Source: Daedaleopsis sinensis
Lineage: Eukaryota > Basidiomycota > Agaricomycetes > Polyporales > Polyporaceae
Assembly (NCBI GenBank): GCA_033807695.1
Contig: CM066311.1
Coordinates: 1,550,001 to 1,614,000, forward strand
Direction of reading: 5' to 3'
DNA length: 64,000 bases
A program made the position numbers and the translations under genes. The notes under the pieces were generated by a model. That model saw nothing but the letters and a program-made list of their open reading frames with translations, did not search any database and was not told the origin of the DNA. Position 1 is the first letter of the stretch, and each line of letters begins with the position of its first letter. This document shows positions 1-11,689 of the stretch, one piece after another.

Positions 1-1171
1 ATTGTGAGTTTCGGGCTTCTGGCAAGGATGTCCAATGCTCACCTAGACATTTCAACTCTTTCTTAGACGAAAAGCGATTTGAGAATGATGCAGATCACCT
101 CCTGCGGGCTCCCAACATTCCGAGCCTTGAGACCGTCGAACGTAAATACTCTTTGCTCGCAGACACTGCGATTTCGTATATGTACGACTCGAAAGAGATG
201 GATTTGGGGTGGTCCCCTCCTCCTTTTGGTGATTATTATATTCTATCTAATAATCACTGTCACTGAACTGACTTCGTGGTCTCTACATCAGGAACACCGA
301 TTCCAATGACTCTCGACAATTCGGACGACATAGCTCCGACTCCCGGATTGTCAACGAGCGGCTCAGCCGACTCCTCGATGTCCTCCTGCCAGTCCCCGGG
401 AGACACCTGTCTCACCCCGGCCTCACAGGATTTGCGCGATCGTCACGACTCCGATACGGACATTGCGCAACAACCGCTGTGCGTGTCCCCGAGTGACACA
501 CTTCTCAACTTCAACATCTCGCCGCCGAATTCTATGTGGCCTCATACTTCGATGCCCTCTTCTCTCGCATCTTTAGTCGTCACTTCAGATTGCGGAGAGC
601 TCCCTGGTCTACCCTCGTCTACCAACGGCACTAGGGTTCCGAATCTTCCTGCCACCACAAACCCCTTCTCAGCCAGCACCGTCCCTGCCAGATTACCGTC
701 TTCTCCTACCCAGGGAATCTCGAAGGTCAGCAAAGAGAAACGATTTTGGTGCCCCGAGCCTGAGTGTATCGATCACGGTGAGCGCCGATGTTTTGTACTA
801 ATGGCTGCAATGATAACTGATTGGTTATACTATCTATGCCACATAGACGGCTTCACCGAGAAGAGAAACCTGACCGCACATATGAATGGGCCGGACCATA
901 ACCCAGGATTCGAACCACACCGATGCACGCATTGCAAGTGCCGCTACACTCGCTCGAACGCCCTCAAAGATCACATGAAGACGCACCACCCGGACGTTCT
1001 CGAACTAAACCTCCGTCCCAATCAATCTGGGCACCTCCCGGTACGTTGGCTTACAGTCTGTATATAGCATAGCCGTACTCACATCTGTTGTGGGAACAGT
1101 GAACCCCCTTCATTTTGTTTCCGTAGTCGCCCACAAAGGGGTGTGCGCCACGACCGCTCAGCATAGACTGA
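1..1171 (+). CDS. Double C2H2 zinc-finger protein (5' partial)
   Basis: Putative nuclear DNA-binding protein; its target is unknown. The gene enters from the left edge. Proposed exons are 1-3 (partial), 67-228, 292-777, 847-1040 and 1127-1171, all with GT-AG introns and a continuous frame. The first ATG of the long open frame (276) lies inside the intron 229-291, so it is not the start. The middle is Ser/Thr/Pro-rich. Finger 1 begins FWCPEPEC and ends in TAH...DH, with a 14-residue instead of 12-residue Cys-His gap. Finger 2 (CTHCKCRYTRSNALKDHM..HH) is canonical C-x2-C-x12-H. The intron 778-846 is in phase 1 just after the second Cys of finger 1, as in the other zinc-finger genes of this window. 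The last small exon is the least certain part. No NLS as clear as in the paralogues was seen. Confidence 0.75.
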
Positions 1172-3437
1172 ACTGTCGTCACCCACGCCCCCTTCGTTGG
1201 ACCCCAACGGCCACATCTGGAGACGTACGTACAAGCACGTCGTCTTTCATGATCGTAGTTGGCGGTCAGCGATATCGGCACACACATTTCTACCTGAGCA
1301 CCATCGTTGTATGGGTAGCCCGCGGGCTCGCCGTCCTTCGGCTCATCAAGACCAGGATCAAGACCTCCCCCGTCCAATCTACATCCTCCGACTTCATCTT
1401 CGACTCCGTCACCCGCTCCGCAGCGCGGACTAGCGACACGAACATGAAGACCGTGAAGACAAGGATGAAGACGACGGGCACGGACCTTGGATCCCAGTTC
1501 TGATAATCCGAAGGATAACGACCCCCGGGCTACCCATCCGCCGATCATGCTCACGTAGATACGTGTGCACCGACATCACTGACCGCCAACTACGATCATG
1601 AAAGACGTCGTGTGTTGTGCGTCAGAACGGACCAGTTGCTTCCAGTTATTCGCTTATCTCACTCTACATCTCCTTTTGCTCGTTTCCCTCTTCGCCTCTT
1701 CGCCTCTTGCCTCACCACCTCACTCGCCCCTATGCTATCCATACAAGACTCCCTTTCCAATCCTCCGCGAGACCTTTTGGATCTCGCGACCCTATCACCA
1801 TTGTCCGTAACCCCTTCGAAGCGCCTCTGTGCACAACACTTTACTACCGCCGGCTCAGTCTCACATATCCCACCGTATACGCTTGACGGTCGCTGATCAT
1901 CACCCAGGTCTCGACTCTAGCTCAGATGATAGTGATTTAGCTACCGCTACTTCGTCTTTCCTAGACCCCTTAGCGATAATTTAACCATTCACACACGTCT
2001 ATACGAGTCGGTCTGCGAAGCTGTCCTCAAATTACGTGGTGTCGGATATTATATTAGGCCGCGACTTGCAACCTCGAATCTCTTTAAATTTGTTGAAAGT
2101 GACTATGACATTTCTGTGTTGGCAATCGTCTTAATAAAACTGCTGTCACGTATGGCGTAGGGAACATTTACCTGAGACAGGCCCACAGGAAGAGCTAGAG
2201 CAGATCGACAGCGAGTAAAACTTAGAGTCGTCCCAGTTTCGAACTGAGGGGCTCTCACCAGTAGACAGACGTGATAACGAACTACGCCATCGCTATACTC
2301 CCCTTTAACCAAGCTGAGGCCAACCAATGCATTCGAATCGAATTCATGCTTTTGATCACTCGTCGAGATTCCTGGACCGTATTGCTCGAGACTGGACCTG
2401 CAACTTCGATGGCATTGATACCAGCCGCCTACTCGCTGCGAAATGATCGATACTCTGCGTGAGCTGTCATAATCACTGCTATCTCTTTGATCCCGTATCT
2501 TTCAGAATTTAGCAGTTACATCTATCACCGTGACTGACTTCGAGATCCGATAGACTCCTCCCGAGTGCCCGGGCACCAAGAGCTACAAGTAACCAATTCA
2601 TTGTAGCCCACCTAGAAACTTCCCTCTAAACTATGTCCTAGAGTTGCTCTACTACCTAAAGGTGTTAAACTCATCTGACTCGTGCTATAGACCAAGGGAA
2701 TCTCTCATCCGAATATCACAGTCCAAGTTTGCGTCGGTCTCGCCGCCGCATCACACAAACAGCCTCACGTCGAGAATCCGAGATCAAGGGGTGCACAACA
2801 TTTTTTGGCCAGCTCTGTACCCGCTGCATTCATATGGCTAGGTTCGTACTTGCTGTTATCCGCGGCACACCTTCTCATCATGGCATATCACGTCCCCGCA
2901 GGTGGAAGCACTTGTAGTCCTCAGGCCATATGACTCCGCTCAGCTATACTCTCCCACGGAGGAGGTATGTTCTTTGAGATCCTCTTTGCTCTTACGAAAC
3001 GACTTGACAGAACTATTTATTAACACAGATACGATACGATAGCTCTCATACCAGATGAAAATACTTAGTATGCGCCCGCCTTCAAAAGAGCGGCTACTAT
3101 GACGCCCCAACGGCTGACGGTAATGTCAGGATTATGTTAATAGAAAACGTAAGAATCCGTGGCATGCATGCTTACCCTCTGGCTGGACATCGCGCCTCGG
3201 TACCACATACTCGGTCTGCGAAGAGGCTGCGGTGCGCGCTGGTATGCGGAGAAGCACTTCATATTTCTAGAATAGGCTCTGGACGTCCTCGGAACCTGTC
3301 ACCGCATCCACCGCCTCAGAATTCTATTCCTCAAGGGTGTATACAAATAGCGGCGTGCCAGCCCACTCACAGCGCACTTGAGGACCCCTCCTCTTCCGCA
3401 TTTCTCTTCTTTTTCTTCTCTTTATTAACTATTCTCT
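1172..3437. other. Intergenic region with decayed coding sequence
   Basis: No intact gene is visible. Plus-strand stretches read like old exons: 1731-1896 (starts MLSIQDSLSNPP), 1908-1980 (DSSSDDSDLATATSS) and about 1999-2160 (LYESVCEAVLKLRGVGYY through SDYDISVLAIVLIKLL). They lie in different frames with stops between them and no plausible introns joining them. Another coding-like stretch is near 2340-2440 (FLDRIARDWTCNFDGID). I do not recognise the family. The base composition is more AT-rich than the flanking genes. Confidence 0.3.
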
Positions 3438-4814
3438 ATGGCGAGCGGCGATGGTGCTGCCGCTGCTAACACATGGCCGGAGGACATGTACATAGTCGAC
3501 GGCTTGAATGACTACCCAACCGGTCACGGGCATTCTTCCCGGTATTCCCCTGGAGACCCTTGGGTTGGCGTCCTCGAAGAGCTAGGAGACGGCTCACTCC
3601 CAGTAGACGGCGTACCCCTCCAAGAAGCGTTCATCACCCAAGGTCCGTATTCGCTCAATAAATGTTAGAGACCGCTCTAACAATTCCTTCAACTACTCGC
3701 AGATTTGCAGTACGACCTGTACCAGCACCATCATGATGTAGAGTCGCATTCTTGTCCCGCGGAACCTCCGAATGGGCATGGCTCCGCAGACGTGTATGAC
3801 GATGTCGCCCGGAACTATAGTACTAGCATACACCCCGGTGTGTCTGCACACACACAGTACTCCGAAGGCTCGTCTTCTCTCATATTCCCTTCTCTCACAT
3901 CTCCGTCTGTGCCGCCTCCCCCACTCTTTGGCCACCTATATTCAACGCCGTCCCCCACAGACAGCTCTTCTCCGCACAGTTCGACGCCATTGACTCCCTC
4001 TTCAAGCTTCGTGGCGGATCCCCCTTTCCCCGCAGATTCGCAGCACCACCACGGTGCGGCGTATACCTACTCAGAGTCGTTCACCTGTAGTCCTTGGATG
4101 GAGGAAACTTCGAACGGGTTCGGCTCTGCAGCCGTGTACGACAATGCCGCCTGGAGCGGTGCTGGTGGCACGTACACTGCGCTTGCGTCGCCATATACGC
4201 AGTACCCCCGTGGTTCGTTTCCTATCCCTTACACCGCTCCGACGTCCGCACCGCTCCTCGGTCCTTTCGCTGGACATGTATATTCTACGCCAACTCCCAT
4301 GGATATCCTCACGTATGAGCAGAACACACTCGAGACGACTCAACACAACAAAGACAACAATTATCCTCCCGGACTCGAAATGAATCCAATCGGTGACACG
4401 CGTACCACTCGTGCACCACCACCTAGCCTGGTGCAAGATTATCTGCACGTTGAAGAACAGGTACTCCTCATGCCATGTGCTTATTTGGTCACTGCACCGG
4501 ACTGACTAGCTCCGACTTTGCCAACAGAGCCTCGAACTGGCTCTCTCACACGATGGGCTATTTAAATGCCCCCACAATAATTGTAGTAGTAGGTCTGCTC
4601 TCCTCGAAGACTAGCACATTCATCACTTTATCTGTGTCATGTGGCAGCCTACCTGAAGAACAAACGAACCCTAAGGGGACACTTGAAAGAAGTTCATAGT
4701 GATCCGAAGCCAATAGAACGCAAACAATGTCCCCACTGCCCAAAATTCTACAACAGAACCAATGACCTCACAAAACATCTCAAAGACAAGCATAAGGAAC
4801 ATGGACTTACCTGA
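3438..4814 (+). CDS. Double C2H2 zinc-finger protein
   Basis: Putative transcription factor of about 396 aa, target unknown. Proposed exons: 3438-3642, 3703-4460, 4528-4588, 4648-4814. The start (MASGDGAAAANTW) is the first ATG of an open frame preceded by a pyrimidine-rich leader. Residues 1 to about 320 are rich in Ser, Pro, Tyr and His with short internal similarities (two YSTP(S/T)P(T/M)D-like stretches), compatible with an activation region. Fingers are at the C-terminus: CPHNNC...HLKEVH and CPHCPKFYNRTNDLTKHL..KH. The intron at 4589-4647 is phase 1 and sits just after the second Cys of finger 1. Donor 4589 is preferred to 4586 because it restores the canonical 12-residue Cys-His spacing. 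The tail after finger 2 is only a few residues. Function inferred from the fingers only. Confidence 0.82.
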
Positions 4815-5410
4815 GGATCTGCCAGTCCGGGTATGTTACGTGCCATTTGAAATTGAACTTTTTCGAGTCATAACTCAAAGTTGTCTTTGTCAAGGGTCTA
4901 AACACTGAGTCCGAAACTCGTCATGATTCGATTATTCCAAGGCACGTATCATCCACGCCGTACCTCTGGTACTACAGTAACTGGTAGTAGATTAAAGCCT
5001 TCTTCTGCCCTTGTGATGATTCTCAGATAAATTCAGGAGAACATCTTGATACCCAAGCATTTCCGCTCGAAACTTGATCACCGCTATAAAATTCACCCCC
5101 TACACCGCTATTTTGTTACTTTCAGCTTTGTACTTGGTATCGATCCCTCATACATACTGTAGGGGATCATGAACCCGTCACACATGTAGTACCCGAATAC
5201 CACACAATGGCACGAATGATTTAAAAAGAGATGATAGTGCACTTCAAGCTCAAATGATTTCGTCGTTCAGATATCCGGAAAATAACACTCTACTGCCAAT
5301 GCAATATTGAGTCATCCACCTGTGCAATCCTCCGTCGTTTCAGGAGCGAACAAGTGAGACCGGATAGTTACCTCTTCCACATTACTTGAGCCACGAGAGA
5401 CCCACCGGCT
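4815..5410. other. Intergenic, AT-rich, nothing recognised
   Basis: This separates the convergent zinc-finger gene and the glycosyltransferase gene. It is AT-richer than either neighbour and has no ORF of coding character. It presumably holds both 3' ends. Confidence 0.6.
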
Positions 5411-7581
5411 CTACAAGCTCTCTAAACCCTCCAGGAACGCGACCACATCCCTCTTCGCGGCGCCGCCGTCCTCCCACTCCCGCACCACGCCTTTCTGCAC
5501 CTCCGCCAGCCGCGCCCGCTTCCTCGCGCCGTCTTCGCCAAAGGCCTTCGCAAGAACGGCCCGCGCTTCTACCTTCACGGCGTCGATCGTGCCGACAGGG
5601 GTATAGCCCGTGCGATGGATCGGTCGGAGCCCGCTACCGGAGCGCACCTCGAGCAGCTCATACCCGATCTGAAGGTTGTGCGCAATGTGCATCGCGTTCA
5701 GGGACTGGTCACCGCCGAACGGCCAGAGGATCCTTGTCCCGGAAGAGAGGATCAAGGCAGCACGCAAAGGCAGAAGGGAGTAAGTTAGCGGTGCGATAGA
5801 GTTGGGACGATAAACAGATACGCACTGGGGTACCCCGGCAGAAATCGCCTCAGTGACGCCGTTATGGCCTCCATGAGCGACGAACCATCCAGTAGCCTGA
5901 GTAACGAGTGTGCTCAATAGAGTGAATCGTCCTGAGGATCAGCGAGGGGACTCACAGGATGGTCGAGTATGAGCTGCTGGGGCGTCCATGGCGACAGCAC
6001 ACCCTTGCCATACCCTTTGACCTTCTCCTTGATATGATCTGGGACTGACGCGAGAGGTGACGCGTAGCTGAGTATCTAAGGACAATGTTGATGTCTCAAT
6101 AGCCGTCCTCGGAGCCAGCGACGAGGAGCTCAGACTCACAAACGGCGTATTGAGTTCTATAAGGACGTCCAGGATTGCCCATAGCTTCTCCGGGGTCTTC
6201 ACTGGCCATAGCATCGATCCAAACGAGATCTAGCAGAGATTGTTACGTTATTCGGATGCATACGTACGCAGCGAACGGCACTTGCATAGACAACAGACTT
6301 TTCCCCTGATGTCTTCAGCGCCTCATCAAGGAACGTCTGTATCTCGCTAGACTCTGTCGACAACTTCTTCTCGTTCTCATTGGCGGCCGTCTTGGATGCG
6401 GCCGGTAAGAGCGGCCCACAGACGTAGACGGGGCGGCTCGTCTCAGCGTACCAGCGTCGGACGGCGGCGACTGCCTCCGGCTCGTACGACTCGGGGGTGA
6501 AGAGGAACACCCCGTCTGCCTTTTCCATGGTTCTGATGGCAGTTTGAGTATCAGAACAGTGATGTTATGACGGCAGAAACGCACTCGTAGATCCGGGGAA
6601 TGAGCTTCGTGCCAATATCTTCCGGGAACGGGAACTGCAGGTCGTTGGATGAGCGACATTGAAAGCAAGCAGAGAATCATGCACGCACGTCCTGAGGATA
6701 ATACTCGTAGTCGAACATCGGCGGCATGCCCGGGATGCGTACGACATTGCCTTTGGGATGCCACGACATCTACATGTTCAAGTGAGTGATTGGTTTCTGT
6801 GAGACTGTTCGGATGTGGACCTCATGTGCGACCTCCTCGTATGAGCGTCCCGTAAGGCGCGCCGTCTCTTCAGCTTTGAGACGAATATTTCCCTGTCCAC
6901 CGAGGCTCTCGGGCCCGAACAAATGGAAAATCGCGAAGGTCAGGCCGGGATGCCAGCTGTATACTTTGATGCTGTCTCCGCTCAACGCTTTGATCGAGTT
7001 GAAAGGATCGATAGCGAATATCTGACGAGAAGTCAAGTGTCAGAGTTGCCAGACAGAGACGTGCATCGAGAGTGACAACGCTGCACGAATTGGAGACGTA
7101 CATCAATGATAACGGCCTTGGGCTTTGGGAGAGGGGGGTGACGGATACCCGTATGAGTACATACAGGATCGCCTGCCTCGATGAGAGTCTTCCAGACGAC
7201 TTCAAAGGCCTGATTGGACTCCTCTGAGCTAATAAACTGGACGTCTCCAGCCGCGATAATCCTGCGCGTGCAGACCAGTGAGCCCACTGACATCTCGTAC
7301 GTGCATGACCAAGACACACCTGATTCGCTTCGCATATTCGTCATCTCCGCCTTCGAAGCTACGCGCGAGTTCGGTCTTCACACGCTCGAAGTAGCCATTA
7401 GTAGTCAAGAAGGTCAGGTTGAGGTGTCGAAGTTTGACAAGGCGAGCAGAGAGATGGATCAGAGGGCGTACGTGACCTGCACTTTGCGTCAGCGTGTCTC
7501 TCTACTCGTGATGAGCACACTGCTCGACGTACCCCAAGCCTGGGTTGCGTGGCAAACGATGTGGATCCCTGTGTCCTTCAT
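5411..7581 (-). CDS. UDP-glycosyltransferase, family GT1
   Basis: Transfers a sugar from a UDP-sugar to a small lipophilic acceptor; sterol, terpenoid or xenobiotic acceptors are possible and the sequence does not decide. About 11 exons: start MKDTGIHIVC at 7581, then 7320-7476, 7165-7261, a 21-nt exon 7102-7122, 6821-7021, 6689-6769, 6585-6634, 6286-6532, from 6229 downward, and two more ending at the stop (5411). The N-terminal acceptor half contains GHVRPLIHLSARL. The C-terminal donor half has YISFGSMLW, WTPQQLILDHP, the PSPG-like HGGHNGVTEAISAGVP and WPFGGDQSLNA, with the catalytic-region His and donor-binding Asp-Gln in place. No signal peptide or C-terminal membrane anchor is obvious. 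A TATA box lies about 70 nt upstream. The intron 6230-6285 appears to use a GC-AG pair. Family assignment is firm; the substrate is unknown. Confidence 0.9.
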
Positions 7582-7647
7582 ATTCTGGCTGTCTTTCCCA
7601 GGTTGGTTGAGTGAGAGACGAGTGATGGTCAGAGATTAGGGACAGCT

Positions 7648-7655
7648 CTTATATA
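7648..7655 (-). promoter_or_regulatory. TATA box of the glycosyltransferase gene
   Basis: TATATAAG on the minus strand, 67-74 nt upstream of the proposed ATG at 7581. The spacing matches other genes in this window. Confidence 0.55.
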
Positions 7656-7699
7656 GTAGCACAGTAGTCGAGCTTCCAACGCGTCATCAAAGACACGTC

Positions 7700-8890
7700 A
7701 GCTAGATATCCCGAGCAGCCGTAGGTTCTGTATGACATTCGTGTACGTAGACAGACCATTCGTCCTGGATTGCGGCCAATCTAAGGTCAGTTTCGTGCAG
7801 GAGGAGCGTAATGACAATTACTCGCCTATTCACTCGTCTGCTTATGTGTGCAGACGCACCCACCATGTCAGCCATATTGACCAACAGCCGCTGGTCCGAG
7901 GCCGGACTTTAGCATTCATGAGTTGTAGCCATCTCGTGCAGAACTCGTTGATATGTATTGTCGTCACCGAGATAGCCGCCCGAGTTTGTCCGACGAATCG
8001 GAGGCACCGTCGCCTTAGGCCTCGACCACATCTTGCGTGTCGTGAATGTATAGCCAATGGACCGATAGATAGCAGATATGCATATGCCCGAGTGGCATAC
8101 ACCAAGGTAACAGAGTACATGAGAGACACTCACGTATCGCAGACGGCGGCAGCACCCTCCTCAGACGAAGCAGTCACAAGTTTCGCAGTGAACCCGCTCC
8201 CTAGCTCGTGATGACTCTTCTGGATCGTGCCTTTCGACGAACAACTTCAAGCTCCCGGACATGTCACTTGCGCCACCTTAGTGAGTACCAGAGACATACC
8301 TTCGCAGTCACCCTTCGCCGCCTCCGCTCGCCACCGACTCGCTCACGAAGCCTTTAGCAGCAGCCACTTTCGTCTCGATTCCGTCCTCCATGACCTAGAA
8401 GTCGGCGTACGTGACTACCCCGCCATTCCACGGACCATATGGAAGGTAATCGTAATCAATGGTGTCGGTAGTGCGGTATGTCGCCGAGGGCTCTCAGCAG
8501 CAGCAGCAGTAGCAGCAGAAGGGAAGGAAGGGTGTCCATCGTAGCTCTCGTGGCCGATGGCGAGAGGGCTGAGTTCGATCACTGCCGAGTTGTTGTCAAG
8601 GACTCGAGAAGTATATTTCGTCAAAATGCCAGAGCATCGACATATGTGACCCCTCCAGGAAAGGGCGGGCGTACGCGCAGTGCGAGTGAAAAATGCTACG
8701 AGCAGACGCAGCTTCATCGTCAGATCCAGACGGACAATGTTGGGCGACTGCTGATAATTCGAAAGGTGAAGTGACTTACGAGACAGCATATTCCTCCTGA
8801 GCACCCTCTCCCCCATCTGCCAGGAATCGTTCCGGGAGATAGATGCGCAGCGGGGTTCCCAGCCTAGACGAGCAGCGAAGAGTCAAAGAT
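7700..8890 (-). pseudogene. Degenerate minus-strand coding region, family unknown
   Basis: Several minus-strand stretches read as exons: 8781-8868 (LRIYLPERFLADGGEG, ending at a good GTAAGT donor), about 8400-8450 (DYDYLPYGPWNGGVVTYADF followed directly by a stop), 8300-8400 (MEDGIETKVAAAKGFVSES), around 8140-8200 (TAKLVTASSEEGAAAVCDT before a GTGAGT) and 7909-8060 (KMWSRPKATVPPIRRT). They lie in different frames with stops between them, and some intervals are too short to be introns. A CAG-rich microsatellite (8494-8518) falls inside. I do not recognise the protein. It may be a broken gene or a real gene whose introns I mis-placed. Confidence 0.3.
8494..8518. repeat. CAG/CTG microsatellite
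   Basis: An interrupted run of CAG trinucleotides. On the minus strand it would read as a leucine run, but no intact gene covers it. Confidence 0.7.
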
Positions 8891-9077
8891 GCCAAATGAG
8901 AGATGGTCTTAGCAGGACGAGGACGAGGACCAGACGAGGACGAGGTCCGAGGAAGAGTTGAGTTGGGCGATCTTTTGAAGTTCTCAGCGACGCCTAGCCG
9001 CTGGCGGGTACCCCGGGTGCAACGGCCCGACTTTGTCCGACCGTCGACCCTTCCTTCTGCTCCTCCCCCTATGTAGT

Positions 9078-9146
9078 AGGCCTCTTCCTCCTCTAACAGC
9101 AGGCCTCTTCCTCCTCTAAAAGCAGGCCTCTTCCTCCTCTAACAGC
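9078..9146. repeat. 23-bp tandem repeat, three copies
   Basis: Three head-to-tail copies of a 23-bp unit beginning AGGCCTCTTCC and ending AGC. Copies start at 9078, 9101 and 9124; copy 2 differs from the others at one position. Part of a CCTCTTCCTCCTC pyrimidine-rich block downstream of the DUF4419 gene. There are no spacers and no other array features, so it is not a CRISPR. Confidence 0.85.
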
Positions 9147-9223
9147 TAGAGCCTCCTCCTAATATCTTAAGATGGCTCTGCAGGACTGAAAACAATAACA
9201 TACACAGGGATGTAGAGCAATTG

Positions 9224-10735
9224 TCAACCCACTACGCAGGCATCGCAGCACGACCTCCTCTTCTGCGCATGCTCGAGATACGGTGAGTTCAATATCGACT
9301 CCCTCGCCCGCTGCTCCGAAGATCCCCGTGCGCCCTTGATGAACATGAACCACTGCGGCGACGGCCGGAGGGTATCGCGAGCTCTCCGCCGTACGCCGAG
9401 GCGTTCCTCGCCCTCGCTAATCATGCAAGGATATTCCACCCCACTGTCCTCTAGCAGGACGTCGACTTCACAGAACCCCTGGGTGATCTGGGACACAGCG
9501 AGTGCTGGGTAGGAGATCCCATCCAGCAGATACCGCCGTGCGTAGTACTCTGGAAACGCGCTTCTGTGAGAGACACTCCTCAGAGAGTGGTACTAGTGCG
9601 CTCACCTTTCTGGTGTTCAGGCACGCTCTCCAGAGGCCTCGGGGACGTGATATCGCTCAACGTGCCTCCCTGCCACTCGCCCTCGGCCGTCCAGACGCAG
9701 AACGCGGTGATCCACCCGCTCATGTCGTCGCCTCCATAGAAGCGCGGCTGCGCGTGCGACACGCTCTCCCAGAACGCGACGTCCGGCTCGCCGTCGAACG
9801 CAGACACGAAGCGGGCGAGGACCGGGCGCAGCATGCGCGCCCAGACGGCGGGCTGCGCGCCGAGCTCGGGGAGTCGGCCGACGCGGTCGGCGAGCGCCTG
9901 CCAGTCTTCGCGCGCGCCCTCGAGTGTGACGGACGGGATGCCGCATATGGCGGCCATGCGGTAGTCGAAGAAGCTGCGAGCGCGGGGTAAGCGACTGTTG
10001 GGGCGCCGGGACTCGGGGAAGGGACACGTACGATTTGAGAGAAGACATCATGAGGACTGCGCAGACGGTCGTGTCGTTCGCTGTTGTGGTCGTGAAGTTG
10101 GGCAAGATCCAGTCTGCGAGTGTCTTGTCGACGACCTGCAGACACCTGCGTGTCAGCATGCTAAGGAGTACAGTCGCAGAGGAAGAGTGTTTACCTCGCC
10201 GTGGATCTTCGAAGTCATTTGACGTGACATGTGCCCGTAGTCGATGGTGTAGCGACTTCCGCTCGCGCTGACCCGCAAGATCTTTCTGCCTTCGTGCGCG
10301 ACGAAGTAGTCGCGCAGCTCATCCGCGTGTGCGTTCACACTGCGAGACTGTCAGCGTCAAAGCTAATGACCCGAAGCGGTCATCTTACTAGAAGTTGAGT
10401 TGGCTCAAAATGGATATCCACACGTCATCTGGCCTGTAGAAGGGTGATCAGTCTGGTCGTAGTAAGAACAGCACTAGCTCGAGACGCACTCACCTGATTA
10501 TGAGATTGTGGTGCCTCTTGTACGCCGTCAAGACGGCCTGCACGAACCCGTTGCCTTGCGGGACGAGCGCAGAGAGCTCCCGCGAGTCGATGGAAGACTG
10601 GAGCAGTTCCCCGCATTGCTCCCACTGCTCGCGGCATGCGGTCTGCAGAACGGTCTCCGCACCGATGTTGCAGATCGGCTGGGCAGGGGAGTATGGCTCG
10701 GCCGCATGCGACGCGACCTTGAATGTGACTGGCAT
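9224..10735 (-). CDS. DUF4419 family protein
   Basis: Uncharacterised fungal protein family; no biochemical role is established that I know of. Start MPVTFKVASHAAEPYS at 10735. Six exons are joined by short GT-AG introns (for example before PDDVWISILSQLNFY, after MTSKIHGE, before FDYRMAAICGIPSVTLEG and after SVPEHQK); stop at 9224. Recognition rests on the characteristic DUF4419 core: FVQAVLTAYKRHHNLIIRPDDVW, then VNAHADELRDYFVAHEGRK, then CGIPSVTLEGAREDW and the late WITAFCVW segment, ending with a C-terminal WFMFIK. A longer open frame upstream of 10735 is dismissed because homology to the family starts at MPVTF. No signal peptide or membrane segment is visible. The exact residues at the last exon join are approximate. 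Confidence 0.82.
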
Positions 10736-11600
10736 GGTGCTGGCGGTAGAACAAACCGATGGGGGGTATGAGCGGGAGACGTGCCAACGAGAATTTGTAG
10801 TTAAAGTACGTACCGACATCGTTCCAACGTGGCGGCGAGCTAATGGTGATCTCACATTCAAGTTGATACCTGCATTCAAAAAGTGTGATGCATCAGCGCG
10901 TCGCGGCGTCCATTGCGCCGGCCAGCACACGGTACTTACACGTTTGCCTGGTGCCAAGAAACTTGGATAGTTGAATGCTGTCGTCCTGCCAGGGACCTGG
11001 ACGAGCGCTGGACGAGCGCAACTACCGGAAATTGCCGTGCTAGTGGCGGACTTTGAACCGAATTGAAAGAACTACTAATGACCGGCTTATGATTCCGAGC
11101 CTCTTTGTAAGTGTACTCTACCGTACCTCAGCATTCAGTGACCCTCTCAACCATTCATTATATCTACTATGGACGTTTGCAACGGCTTCAGTTGCAATCC
11201 GATGATACTGGCACAATCAATAACATAGTACGTAGGGAAAGCTCTCGCCGCTATACGAATTCTTTCTGGCATTAAGACGACGTGAGCCTCCAATACTTCC
11301 ATCCTATGCTTCGGTACACAAATTTCTTTCAGATTCACGCTAGTATTGTCTCCCCGCACCTCGTGCATTATGGGCTCTTGCATGAGTCATTATCGGTATT
11401 ATTGAACGACAATACATCTCCAGTTGGCACTTTATGTTTCGTTTCTTCAAAACGTTACAGACAAAGACCCACAACGACTCACATCTCAGGCTACCTCAAA
11501 GACAAGGCCGCACATGAGGTGTGTTAAAAAGTACTTTGTCGGGCACGTTTATCTACGGGATCCAACACCCTTTCACAGTCCTCCCCTGCTCCTCCCGCCC
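10736..11600. other. Intergenic, nothing recognised
   Basis: The upstream region of the DUF4419 gene. Short ORFs only, none with coding character, and no repeats noticed. Confidence 0.5.
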
Positions 11601-11689
11601 TCTCCAGGTATATAAGATCAATGAGAGTCGCCGGATGCAGGCCAGTGATCTTTCCACTTGACCTTCACCTTCACCCTCTAGCAGTCGAT

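Noticed and set aside
276..278. ATG at 276 as start of the first zinc-finger gene
   Set aside because: It falls in a good GT-AG intron (229-291); the exon 67-228 upstream reads in phase as convincing protein.
7214..7639. Plus-strand ORF of 141 codons
   Set aside because: Antisense to the first exons of the glycosyltransferase, whose spliced frame is well supported.
9078..9146. CRISPR-like array
   Set aside because: Three direct 23-bp copies with no spacers, in a eukaryotic genome: a plain tandem repeat.
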